From the NCBI GenBank assembly GCA_000149225.2, contig CM000693.1, forward strand, positions 248,001-312,000: a DNA stretch of 64,000 nt. The letters are read 5' to 3'. The number at the start of each line of letters is the position of its first letter. Position 1 is the first letter of the stretch. Below the pieces are notes generated by a model that worked only from the letters and a program-made list of their open reading frames with translations, ran no database searches and was not told the origin of the DNA. The DNA is from Lachancea kluyveri NRRL Y-12651 (taxonomy: Eukaryota > Ascomycota > Saccharomycetes > Saccharomycetales > Saccharomycetaceae). A program made the translations under genes and the position numbers. This document shows positions 20,036 through 29,201 of the stretch, one piece after another.

Positions 20036-20043
20036 TGGGTGCA
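20036..20043 (-). promoter_or_regulatory. Aft1-type iron-responsive element (TGCACCCA)
   Basis: The reverse complement reads TGCACCCA, a full match to the Aft1/Aft2 consensus YRCACCCR, 150 bp upstream of the siderophore transporter ATG and just above a TATA box at 20115-20122. Siderophore transporter genes of S. cerevisiae are Aft1 targets, so the element is likely functional. Confidence 0.65.
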
Positions 20044-20114
20044 ATATAGACACAATTGCGGCTATCATGCAACAAGAATTGTAACATCGGAGTTCAACTG
20101 TACCTAGAGCTGGA

Positions 20115-20122
20115 TATATAAA
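20115..20122 (+). promoter_or_regulatory. TATA box of the ARN1-like gene
   Basis: TATATAAA lies 69-76 bp before the ATG at 20191, close to the Aft1-type site, as in regulated yeast promoters. Confidence 0.5.
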
Positions 20123-20190
20123 GGAAATTCGGACTGTGTACGCACATTTTCGTTGTTACTCTATGCAATCACTTTAAAAATCGATTGGCA

Positions 20191-22041
20191 ATGTGTAAAG
20201 GCTTGGCAATTTCTCAAGCTGGGTGCGTGCCTGAACATACCCCATCTGATAACGAAAAACAGACGTATAATGAGCTGAATGAGTACGGTATTCCCGACAA
20301 ATTGAAGAGCACCAAATCTCTGGTCATCAGGAAGACTGAAATCCTGGCTGCGCAATATGACACTTGGTTCTATCGTTCTATTTTGCTATTTTCAGCCTTC
20401 TTGTGTGGTTATGGATATGGTCTCGATGGTAGTGTTCGTTACATTTACACTGGTTATGCCACCAACTCTTACGCAGAGCACTCTCTATTATCCACCATTG
20501 CAGTTATTAATGCCGTCATAAGTGCTGCAGCACAGATTGTTTATGCCAGGTTGGCTGATGTCTTTGGGAGATTATACCTGTTCATCACTGCCGTTATCTT
20601 TTATGTAGTCGGCACAATTATTCAATCACAGGCATATGACGTCCAAAGATATGCGGCAGGTGCGGTCTTTTACAACACCGGCTACGTTGGCGTCGTTTTG
20701 GTTTTACTGTTGATCTTGTCCGACTTCTCCTCTTTGAAATGGAGGCTTTTTTACCAGTTTGTCCCAACGTGGCCGTTTATTATCAACACTTGGATTGCCG
20801 GTGATATCACTTCCAGAGCCAACCCTCAAGAAAATTGGTCGTGGGATATCAGTATGTGGGCCTTCATTTTCCCCTTATCCGCTCTACCCATTATCTGCTG
20901 CATGCTACATATGAGGATCAAAGCACGGAAGACCCCGGAATGGCAAGTTTTATCTGAAGAAAAATCGTTTTATCAAACTCATGGCTTTATCCAAACGTTG
21001 GTTCAGCTGTTTTGGAAACTAGACGTTATCGGTGTATTAATTATGACTGTATCACTTGGTTGTATCCTAGTCCCATTAACTCTTGCTGGAGGGTATAGCA
21101 GCAAGTGGCAAAACTCTCAAATAATTGGGCCTATCGTGTTGGGATTCGTCCTAATCCCGATGTACATTTATTGGGAAAGCAAATGGGCTAAAGAACCCAT
21201 GGCTCCTTTCAAATTATTGAAAGATCGTGGCGTTTGGGCAGCTTTGGGTATTTCATTCTTGATTGACTTCATTTTTTACATGGCAGCTGACTATTTATAC
21301 GCCGTGTTACTCATTGGTGTCAACCAATCTGTGAAATCTGCTAGTAGAATTTCCAGTTTATCCTCATTTGTCTCTACGGTGGCGTCACCATTTTTTGCCC
21401 TGATAATCACCAGATCGACTAGGCTCAAGCCATATATTATCACTGGCTGTAGTCTTTGGATGCTAGCTATGGGACTTTTGTACCATTTCAGAGGTGGCTC
21501 TGAATCTTACTCTGGTATAGTTGGAGCACTTTGTGTTTGGGGTATTGGAACCACTATGTTTACATATCCTGTTAACGTTTCTGTCCAATCGGTAACTTCC
21601 CATGAGAACATGGCCACTGTGACTGCCCTGAATTATACTTTGTACAGGATTGGTGCAGCTGTGGGTGCAGCTGTCTCAGGTGCGATTTGGACTCAGACCT
21701 TGTATAAAGATTTACTCAACCGTTTGGATGACGCAGCTCTCGCAATGTCTGCTTATAGTGAACCGTACAGCTTTATTATAACCCACACTTGGAATACCCC
21801 AGAAAGAGACGCTATGGTCCAATCTTACAGATACGTTCAAAGGTTAGAGACAATCGTTGCCTTGGTCTTCACCGTACCACTGCTGGTCTTTTCCTTCTTT
21901 TTAAGAGATCCTCCCTTAACTGATAAAGTTGCCCAGGATAACATCGAGGAAGGTGAGTACATCAACGTAAACCACAACGATCCGATTACAGATTGGTTCA
22001 GTAGCAGGTTTGAGCGTTTAAGGGGTAAGAAAGAAAACTGA
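20191..22041 (+). CDS. ARN1: ARN-family siderophore-iron transporter (Arn1/Arn2-like)
   Basis: The 616-residue protein is a 14-helix major-facilitator of the yeast siderophore-iron family. Recognised segments include SAFLCGYGYGLDGSVRYIYT, LADVFGRLYLFI, VQRYAAGAVFYNTGYVG, SDFSSLKWRLFYQFVPTWPF and a C-terminal DNIEEGEYINVNHNDPITDW, all very close to S. cerevisiae Arn1. Arn1 imports ferrichrome-type siderophores from endosome/plasma membrane. The true paralog identity (ARN1 against ARN2 or SIT1) cannot be fixed by eye. The ATG at 20191 is chosen. In S. cerevisiae ARN genes are subtelomeric, so this internal position between two ATO3-like genes is a notable difference. Confidence 0.9.
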   Translation: MCKGLAISQAGCVPEHTPSDNEKQTYNELNEYGIPDKLKSTKSLVIRKTEILAAQYDTWFYRSILLFSAFLCGYGYGLDGSVRYIYTGYATNSYAEHSLLSTIAVINAVISAAAQIVYARLADVFGRLYLFITAVIFYVVGTIIQSQAYDVQRYAAGAVFYNTGYVGVVLVLLLILSDFSSLKWRLFYQFVPTWPFIINTWIAGDITSRANPQENWSWDISMWAFIFPLSALPIICCMLHMRIKARKTPEWQVLSEEKSFYQTHGFIQTLVQLFWKLDVIGVLIMTVSLGCILVPLTLAGGYSSKWQNSQIIGPIVLGFVLIPMYIYWESKWAKEPMAPFKLLKDRGVWAALGISFLIDFIFYMAADYLYAVLLIGVNQSVKSASRISSLSSFVSTVASPFFALIITRSTRLKPYIITGCSLWMLAMGLLYHFRGGSESYSGIVGALCVWGIGTTMFTYPVNVSVQSVTSHENMATVTALNYTLYRIGAAVGAAVSGAIWTQTLYKDLLNRLDDAALAMSAYSEPYSFIITHTWNTPERDAMVQSYRYVQRLETIVALVFTVPLLVFSFFLRDPPLTDKVAQDNIEEGEYINVNHNDPITDWFSSRFERLRGKKEN

Positions 22042-23814
22042 AAATTAAAATGTGTTTAGTTAATCCCAAAGTGTTCAATAATCATTTTTGTACATATATC
22101 TGACCTGAAATGAACACTTTTCATGCCCGAAGTTGATAGTTATATTTGCAGTAGATTTTCGCTTTGGTTTTCTCTCGTGTGCACTTGTTCCATGAGCCTT
22201 TGGCATTTAATATTTACTAAAATATTAGATATCCGTGATAGACAACACGGATACGTTCCAAAAATTGTTTTAACTCTGCAAATAAAACAATGTTCAAGAA
22301 CGGGATCATTCCCACCAATCCTGAAGGAGAAGCGTAACTTTTGACTTGTTTCTAAGTAAATAAATTCATAATTATTCTTACCATGTAAAGACCGCACGTG
22401 AGAGCTTCTCGAACACTAAGTATTTCAACTTCCTCAAATACAAAGAAGTTACCAATGGTTTTGAAAAAAAAACAGGAAACCGTGAAACTCAACTACTCAA
22501 CTTGTCATTAAATTTTTCAGAGCTCGGTCGTTTGAAATTTTAAGCGAAACGTGTACTTTCCCCTCCCTGTTCGTTCTCTCAACAGGGTTGTAATTCGTGA
22601 AATTTGTATTCCTCTTTCAAGTCTAGTTCTTTTGCGCTCAAGTCAGCATTTGTTAGGATGTATATATTTAGTGCCAGCTGCGCAGGAACTCGTAGTTTTA
22701 TCTCGTCAGGTTATAAAATATTGGTCCTATTTTTGAAGTATCAAGAGCTTTATCTTTTAGAGCCAGAAATTCTGCAATATTAAGAGATGATGAGAAATTT
22801 TGAAGCCTGTCATCCTTAAACGAGGATATCCTGGGGTCACCAGTTAAACTCTTGAATTTTTGTTTATTTCTCCTTCCCAGAGTGTGGGTACTTGAACAAG
22901 AAATTAACAGTGTAATTGAATTAAAGCTTTGGTACTTTGAAAACCTTTTGTAGCCAGTCGTTATATCTTGGGTTGTATTTCAAACGACTATTTCTAGATG
23001 CTTGTATTCTATCTCTTCCCGTATATAACAACTATTTTCAGAATTAATGATCATCTTATTTTCGTTTGAAAGTAGTGTGGATGTTCTTAAAAGACCCTCT
23101 CCAACATCATCTCGGATATTGTATCCGTACCTATCCTTAGTTGTATGTAAAACGTTCTCTTTCGATAACTTCCCAGTTCAGCCCTATTGTACTCAATCCA
23201 GTAAGACTTCTCGAAATACCGTTAGTAGATTCATAAATAGTCACTTATCAAACGTCTAAATTCAGGCCTTTTTCTAGTTACAATTTACCTCTCCATCATA
23301 CAGAAGGTCGCTGCACTTATGCAAGATATTATCATAAACTGTCGCTCTATCAAGTGTATGAACTTTTTTGAAACTTTTAATGTGTATAAAAAAACAGATA
23401 TACACGTGCTTTACGCAAGCCTGTGTTCGCCCTTTATTTTGCATGTATGTTGTGTGAAAATTTGCACACCAGTCATCTGGTTTCCAGTGTAACCAATTCT
23501 CCACTTCACTGCTGGCTAACAGTCCGCTATATTACATCTGACCAGTTTCCTTTAAACGGCTGTAGCCCTCTATGATCCGATCGTTTATGGTCACGTCAAT
23601 TCTCGGTCACGTGCTGATCTCCTCGACCATTTTCTCAAGTTGGTATCATAAGCGACGAAGATGACGCTAACGTGGTACACGATGCGTCTGTTATATTGCC
23701 TAAAAAAAAGTCTATAGTTTAGAGTGTTTTGTAATTGTCTTCCGAAGGAAGATATGCAAGGAATATATAAATTTTATGAAGAAATATATTTAGAGTGTTA
23801 TGGAAATGCTGGAT
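22042..23814. other. 1.8 kb convergent intergenic region
   Basis: The region lies between the 3' ends of the ARN1-like gene and the second ATO gene. Such tail-to-tail spacers are usually a few hundred bases in this genome (compare 31, 60 and 23 bp elsewhere in the window). I find only short frames without signatures and a CACGTG at about 23605. It may contain a decayed gene, but none is recognisable. Confidence 0.5.
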
Positions 23815-24630
23815 TCAAACCATCGAGGCCCCGGGCATAGAGTATGTTCTTAGAGGAAGGTAGCTGTTCTTTTCAGAAGACACACCGCAGTATAAGCAGT
23901 AAAATGCACATATACTGCTAAAGATACCGAAATATCCGCCACCTATGTGAACATGCTTATTGTCAAGAAAAGTTCCAACTGTCAGCAAGATGAAACTAAT
24001 CTCCAAAAACAATAAACATAAGAATAAACCCCAGTGGCTTTTCGTAGTGCACATCAACATCAGAAAGGTGAACACAGTCCAGCCCGATAAAAAAAAACCG
24101 AGCGCGTTGTTGAGCATTTCTACATTATCACCGTAAGAAGATATGATTCCAAAGGCGTCTGTAAGGATGGAAGCATAACTTAGCCAAAACCCACCGTATG
24201 CACCCAACACGGTCATTCCAAAGGTGTCACCAGACGGGTAGCATAGTAAACCAGCGACCAGTTCGATAAAGCCACCGTAAAATAGCCCAGCGCCAACGAT
24301 GATTTTATTGTTGGTAACGCCGCGAACCTGTGCGTTGATTAAGGATAAAATGAGGCAGCTGAAGGCAAACGACGATAAGCCGAGTGGAACGGGATTTGCA
24401 AACTTCGATTTTGGCTTTTCAAGGTTATGCTCATATACAGTTGCAAACGCATTTAACAGTTCTGAACGGTTGAATGCCTGGCTTCCTATCTGGACAAACT
24501 CGCTATCTACAGATACACTGTGTACATCGTTTACTGCTTCTTTAACACAGTCACCAGTGCTGCACTTGTCGAAAGTTTGAGAGGTTGATGTGACGGAGAT
24601 AGAGGGCAGCTGCTTGGATGAGGAGGTCAT
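23815..24630 (-). CDS. Second Ato3-like acetate/ammonium transporter
   Basis: The 271-residue protein is a paralog of the ATO3 gene at 16880-17713. It shares FVQIGSQAFNRSELLNAF, NPVPLGL at residues 79-85, NAQVRGV, the segment FFLSGWTVFTFLMLMCTTKS and the tail NSYLPLRTYSMPGA. It resembles Ato3 more than Ady2/Ato2. Six membrane helices are expected. It has no counterpart at this position in S. cerevisiae that I know of, so a local duplication followed by insertion or transposition of the ARN1-like gene is plausible. Transported substrate (acetate, ammonium or protons) is inferred from the family. Confidence 0.9.
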   Translation of the reverse strand: MTSSSKQLPSISVTSTSQTFDKCSTGDCVKEAVNDVHSVSVDSEFVQIGSQAFNRSELLNAFATVYEHNLEKPKSKFANPVPLGLSSFAFSCLILSLINAQVRGVTNNKIIVGAGLFYGGFIELVAGLLCYPSGDTFGMTVLGAYGGFWLSYASILTDAFGIISSYGDNVEMLNNALGFFLSGWTVFTFLMLMCTTKSHWGLFLCLLFLEISFILLTVGTFLDNKHVHIGGGYFGIFSSICAFYCLYCGVSSEKNSYLPLRTYSMPGASMV

Positions 24631-26328
24631 TCTCTATTCGTTTATTTTCTTTTCTTTTTTTCCCAGGACAGTAATATTGAACAGTGAGTGGGGGACAACT
24701 TATGCAAAAGTGGAGAGAATATAAAAAGAGGGGAATCATCAGGATATATATACGCTTGCAAAAGGAAGCAGGCAACCACTAATTTTACAGACATTTTTTT
24801 CTCCTTTACACTGCTATTGCGTACGGAGAAAAATTGCGGCGTCATGATTTCAAAATACGAAGTTCGGACATCATTTTTTTTTTAATATTGCCATACATTA
24901 GCTCCGTTTACCTAGAATGTCTCTCGAATCTGTATTTTAGGGGCAAAAAAGCTACAAACTGGTTTCCGATAGTTTCTGTCTCCTTCATAGACATGAACTC
25001 TTCGTAACTTTCTGGGGTTGGCACAAAATGGCAAGCTTTCCTTACTAGGGTGCAGCGCCGCGTTGCATATGGCTGGATTTTTTTTTTCTTTTTTTTTTTC
25101 AGGAACAAAATTTGAATTATCCTGTAAAAGTGAGGGGAAGAAACAACCTGTTATATATCATAGGTGGATTAACCATCTAATGAACTTAACTAATGCATTC
25201 CTAGAGCTGTCAAATGTTTCTTGTTAAATACTGGTTTTTTAATGGGTTTTGTATGCTGAAGGCATGTGTATTCGCGCGCCTGTGGCTGGGATAATACTTC
25301 AACAGGGCTTCCTCGAGGCGGCGCTAGCAGTCAGGGTTCTGTGGAAAAAACATATATCGGAAAATCTTTTTCTCTTTTAGGCCTCAGAAAGAAGGGTAGC
25401 GGGTGAAGCGGAACTACATGAACAAAAGAACCTACCATTCTTTGTGGATGAAGCTGCTTGTTTTGGTTTTTTTTTTTTTTTTTTTTTTTTTTTATTTTGG
25501 CATTACCATCGGTGAATGTTGCCTACAAAAGGAGGCTTGGAGCAACGGACAAGCAGTTGAGTATTCGAGTTGTCTAGGAAACGTTTTCTTGGGCAGATTT
25601 TTACAGATGAGTGTGAGACACGAAAATCGTATACGCTCGTTGTGTTTGGAGAGTTTAGAAGTTTTAATTGTTCGTAGTGGTTGTTAAAGCTCTGATCTTG
25701 TGAAAGTGGCAAACATCCAAACTCTTAGAGTTTAAAACATCAAATTGGCTCTTTGAGGTCTCAGTTTGTACAAAGAATCCTACTTTTACGGATTATCCTT
25801 TTCTTTTCCTTAGTTTACATCTTTGCCCCCGGTAATGCGACAAAAATACGAACAGAATAAAAAAGTTCAGATACAACTTCAAGCTACTCGGGTGTTTGAC
25901 GAGGGAAGCAGCTTTTAACAATCAAGCTCTCATTTAATCCACGGTTGGCTAGTTCTTGTTTCTAATTCTTATCGGAAAAATCTCCTTGCATTGGTAAAGA
26001 ACTCTCATCTCCTTCGATTCTTGCGCTTTAATTTTCTAACTTCTTGGATGCTTCCTTTTTTTTATCTTTTTTTTTTCTAATGATAACTTGGGAGGTACAG
26101 TGTCCCGAAAGTTACACTTCTGGCTACCTCCTCTTTTGATTTCATTCTTGGAAATACTGTACTCGGCAAAGCTGTGCTTTTGTAAAGCACTTTCGTCGTA
26201 TTCAGTTGTTGTAAGCTGCGTCGCATAATTTTTATTGTTTTCGCTATATAAAATCTATCTAAAAATGTATCTGAGTTGGTGACATCTATTTTAAAAATGT
26301 TTTCAGAAAAACTTAAAATTCAGCCTAA
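24631..26328. other. 1.7 kb intergenic region upstream of the second ATO gene
   Basis: No recognisable gene. It holds a T27 run at 25467-25493 and other T-rich blocks (25079-25101, 26059-26076). Short frames here are driven by homopolymers. Confidence 0.5.
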
Positions 26329-27077
26329 TCAATTTTTTTCAATACCGTTTTCTATCAAATCAATAACTTCGGTCAAGTCGTGAACATGCGCATCTATAAT
26401 TTCTTTGTGGCTATCCAATAGGTACTTGTTAACATCGTTCTTTAATAAAATTGTGGCACAGCCTGCGCTATTACCACTCATCATATCGTCATATGAATCA
26501 CCAATCATAAGAATGCTGGATGGCTCCACATTCAAAGTTTTCGCGATGTGTAACAATGGGGCTGGGTCAGGCTTAGTAGGTTTGAAATCTCTCGTGACTA
26601 TCTGTTCAAATTGAGAATGCTCATGTGGGATGAAATTCGAGATCAAATGTTCCACCGGCATAAGCAAGTTTCTAGTACATATATTCTTGCTTACACGGTT
26701 CAATGTTAGGAACTCCATCAGTTGAACCATCCCCGGTTGAGGCCTCATCTCCTTCATCGCTTGGTTTTCGATTTGTCTAACCTTGTGGTGAGCTTCGGCT
26801 TGTGCTTCTTTAGAGGGTAAGGAATCGATAAACGTTAAGATATCAATTGACGAATTATGTAAACCAACTGCTTCCCTCATAGCTGCTATTTTGAAAAATA
26901 CGCCAATTGTTAGTAAATTTGCCATGTTTGTATCTATAGTGATTACATAATGTAAAGATAGAACATACCAAACATCCAAGTTTGTGGTAGACACAAGGTG
27001 CCATCCATATCAAAAACCACAGCCTTTAACGGAATATCGTGTCCATCGCGTGGCTTCAATCTTAGAAGTTTACTCAT
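26329..27077 (-). CDS. YOR131C: YOR131C-type HAD-superfamily phosphatase, spliced (exons 27077-26969 and 26885-26329)
   Basis: Splicing out 26886-26968 joins two frames into a protein of about 221 residues. The first exon has LKAVVFDMDGTLCLPQTWMF, the HAD motif DxDGT (D23, D25), and the second contains MKEMRPQPGMVQLMEFL, ICTRN, FKPTKPDPAPLLHIAK and MIGDSYDDMMSGNSAGC, the later HAD motifs. It matches S. cerevisiae YOR131C (about 218 residues), a soluble HAD hydrolase. The start at 27077 (MSKLLRLKPRDG) gives the best family length; an in-frame ATG at 27128 also exists. S. cerevisiae YOR131C is, to my knowledge, intronless. Confidence 0.9.
26886..26968 (-). other. 83-nt spliceosomal intron in YOR131C
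   Basis: On the minus strand the segment opens with consensus GTATGT, contains a perfect TACTAAC (26915-26909) and ends AAAATAG. Removal restores WMF-AAMREAVG, matching the family. A second AG three bases downstream would also be in frame and drop one alanine. It is a phase 1 intron. Confidence 0.92.
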
Positions 27078-27245
27078 CGTGGGAATTGGCAACTCTTTTT
27101 TCGAGCTTTTCTGACCAGTGCTATTCAAATGGGAATCTGGTTGTAGCGAAAATTTTCAGGGATGGAAACCTCGAAGCGGTTCAACTGTTGACAACAAAAT
27201 ACCTCTCTTCACAATAAAAACAGCGATAGAAACGTCGAGAAAAAA

Positions 27246-28868
27246 ATGACGTCCACCGTGCCCTACGATCCCTATGATGATGATGACATTGACAACAACC
27301 CATTTGCAGAACCTCATGAAACGCAGGTGAGTGATAATCCAGCCCGGGCTCAAGACGACAGCAACGGAGAGCAGGAAGAAGAACAAACGCATACGGATGT
27401 GTCAGAAGAAGCAGCTAACCTAAATTCGAACTTGCTTCCAGAGAGGAACAATGATAAGTACAAACTACTGATCAAGGTAACTGGGTTAGAGCGCGTGGGC
27501 TCGCTAACGAATAAGAAAGAAAACCCTACAGTGAAATTTGATGTTTCAACCAATCTTCCAACATTTCGTAAACCTCAACATCGCAGCCTTAAGAAAACTT
27601 ATTGGGAATTCAATAGTTTGTTCAAATATTTGAATGGTGCCTTACCTGAAACGTTTGTGCCCGCGCTTCCAATACCCAGCACCAATTATGGTATCAACAA
27701 CCAGGAAGATCACAACAAAACTGTGAATAACTTTCAAAGATGGTTTGATCGCGTATGCGAGGATCCATTGGTGATACGTAATGAGGAGGTTGCCTTCTTT
27801 GTTGAAAGCGATTTCAATACATATACTCCGATCAACAAATCAAAGTTACCTGCCAGCGGGTTGAAGCGCAAGACATTAAAACAGTTAGCACCCCCGTATG
27901 ACGAAGTCGTAGAACTAGCCGAGTTCAGACCCTTGGTCAAATCGGTCCATCATGCGGCCCAGGACATTCAAGCGAAACTTGTGAAGCTAAACAAGTTGCG
28001 CAAAAGTTTATCAACAGAGGAAAACGCGTTCGGCATCGGATTCACCAAGCTGTCGATAGACGAAACGAGCAAACACAGTAAGATGTACAAAAGGTTTGGC
28101 AAGACATTAACTACTGTCGGTGATATCGATGGCATTATTGCGACGCTGGACATGGCTACCCTTTACGACGGATTGGAATGGATTGTTCATGACACTTATG
28201 TAGTAAAGGAGGCGCTGACAAACCGTCACCTCATTATGAGAGAGCTACAGAACGCACAACAAAATTCTAAAGTGAAGCAGGAGCAAGCTAGAAAGTTGCG
28301 AGCCAAGAGAGACATAAGCCCATTGAAAGTGGATGACGCCATCAGGCAATTGAAACTAGCCACCAAGTTGGAGCATGATCTCACATTGAGGTTGCAAAGA
28401 ATTACCGCAAACATGCTGCTCGAAAAAGAACAGCGGTTGAAATATTATGACGAAATGTTAACCACAGCCGTAAAAGAATATACGCTTCGCAAAATCGAGT
28501 ATGAACGCAAAAAACTTGCATTGCTGGAAAGAATCCGAGCTGATGTCAGACATGCAGATGAGAACGGTGGACTGAGTCGTCTGGGACGTGGCAAGACATC
28601 TGAATCTAGCATACTGCCATCACAAGGTGCACATGGCGACAGCTGGACTGGCGACAGGCGTCAATCACACATATTCCATGGCGACAGCAGCAGCAGCAAC
28701 AGCAACATCAACAGCAAAAAGGATCTGTTACGTAGTGATTTCGATCAATTGCTCGCAGAAGAAAACACTGACAGCTCGCCGCTGTCAGAACATCAGGAAG
28801 ACGAAGATTACAACTCGACGCTGGATGCGCGTAGCGCAGCATCGTTATTAGGTGCCTCCACGTTCTAG
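27246..28868 (+). CDS. VPS17: Retromer sorting nexin Vps17
   Basis: The 540-residue protein (S. cerevisiae 551) has an acidic low-complexity N-terminus (YDPYDDDDIDNNPF), a PX domain at about residues 75-205 (YKLLIKVTGLERVG... FNSLFKYLNGALPETFVPALP) and a helical BAR domain over residues 230-450. Vps17 pairs with Vps5 in the retromer complex for endosome-to-Golgi retrieval. The C-terminal tail is Ser/Asn rich with GDSSSSNSNINS. It diverges from YOR131C with 168 bp between ATGs, as expected for YOR132W. ATG at 27246. Confidence 0.93.
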   Translation: MTSTVPYDPYDDDDIDNNPFAEPHETQVSDNPARAQDDSNGEQEEEQTHTDVSEEAANLNSNLLPERNNDKYKLLIKVTGLERVGSLTNKKENPTVKFDVSTNLPTFRKPQHRSLKKTYWEFNSLFKYLNGALPETFVPALPIPSTNYGINNQEDHNKTVNNFQRWFDRVCEDPLVIRNEEVAFFVESDFNTYTPINKSKLPASGLKRKTLKQLAPPYDEVVELAEFRPLVKSVHHAAQDIQAKLVKLNKLRKSLSTEENAFGIGFTKLSIDETSKHSKMYKRFGKTLTTVGDIDGIIATLDMATLYDGLEWIVHDTYVVKEALTNRHLIMRELQNAQQNSKVKQEQARKLRAKRDISPLKVDDAIRQLKLATKLEHDLTLRLQRITANMLLEKEQRLKYYDEMLTTAVKEYTLRKIEYERKKLALLERIRADVRHADENGGLSRLGRGKTSESSILPSQGAHGDSWTGDRRQSHIFHGDSSSSNSNINSKKDLLRSDFDQLLAEENTDSSPLSEHQEDEDYNSTLDARSAASLLGASTF

Positions 28869-29201
28869 CAGTACTCACTTTCCACGTAATTGTGTACCTT
28901 TTAACTTACGTAAATAGTTAGTATTAATCACGTGAGATACCGGGTAATTATGTGAAAACACTAGTCCGATACCCATTCTAGCTCTTTCGCGCTTAAGTGT
29001 CAAATCCCAATAAAAAAAGCAACGTGAAATATATCACAGAAAGCATCGTAGCGCAAACAAGACGCACAGACCAGGAAAAAAATTTTTCAAGGCAGAGCGA
29101 TGAGCGTATATATAGCTAGGTGATGGGGAAAAATTTTCACTCCACTGTTCTGGTTCCCCCTTTGCTTAGATACCAAGCATCAAGAAACAAATAACATCAC
29201 A
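28869..29201. promoter_or_regulatory. EFT promoter region
   Basis: The region carries a TCACGTGA palindrome (Cbf1/Pho4 type) at 28928-28935, a Reb1-type CGGGTAA at 28941-28947 and a TATATATA at 29107-29114, about 90 bp before the EFT ATG. This combination fits a strong housekeeping promoter. Confidence 0.5.

Larger units (their letters stand above)
17714..20190. promoter_or_regulatory. 2.5 kb divergent regulatory region between ATO3 and the ARN1-like gene
   Basis: No gene is recognised in this long stretch although several 60-150 codon frames exist on both strands. It is more GC-rich than its surroundings between 17.9 and 18.4 kb. It contains five AGGGG/CCCCT stress-type elements (18004, 18036, 18307, 18338, 18615), a G-rich stretch at 18031-18059, a 49-bp alternating purine-pyrimidine run (18549-18597), and TGCACCC Aft1-type cores at 18256-18263 and 20036-20043. 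It looks like an extended promoter. Confidence 0.5.

Noticed and set aside
23600-23750. Centromere-like pair: GTCACGTG near 23605 and TGTAATTGTCTTCCGAAG near 23730
   Set aside because: The CDEI-like and CDEIII-like words are about 110 bp apart, but the sequence between is not AT-rich as CDEII must be, and no centromere is expected at this ancestral position.
25403-25687. 94-codon frame with a phenylalanine run
   Set aside because: Generated by the T27 homopolymer; no conserved sequence around it.
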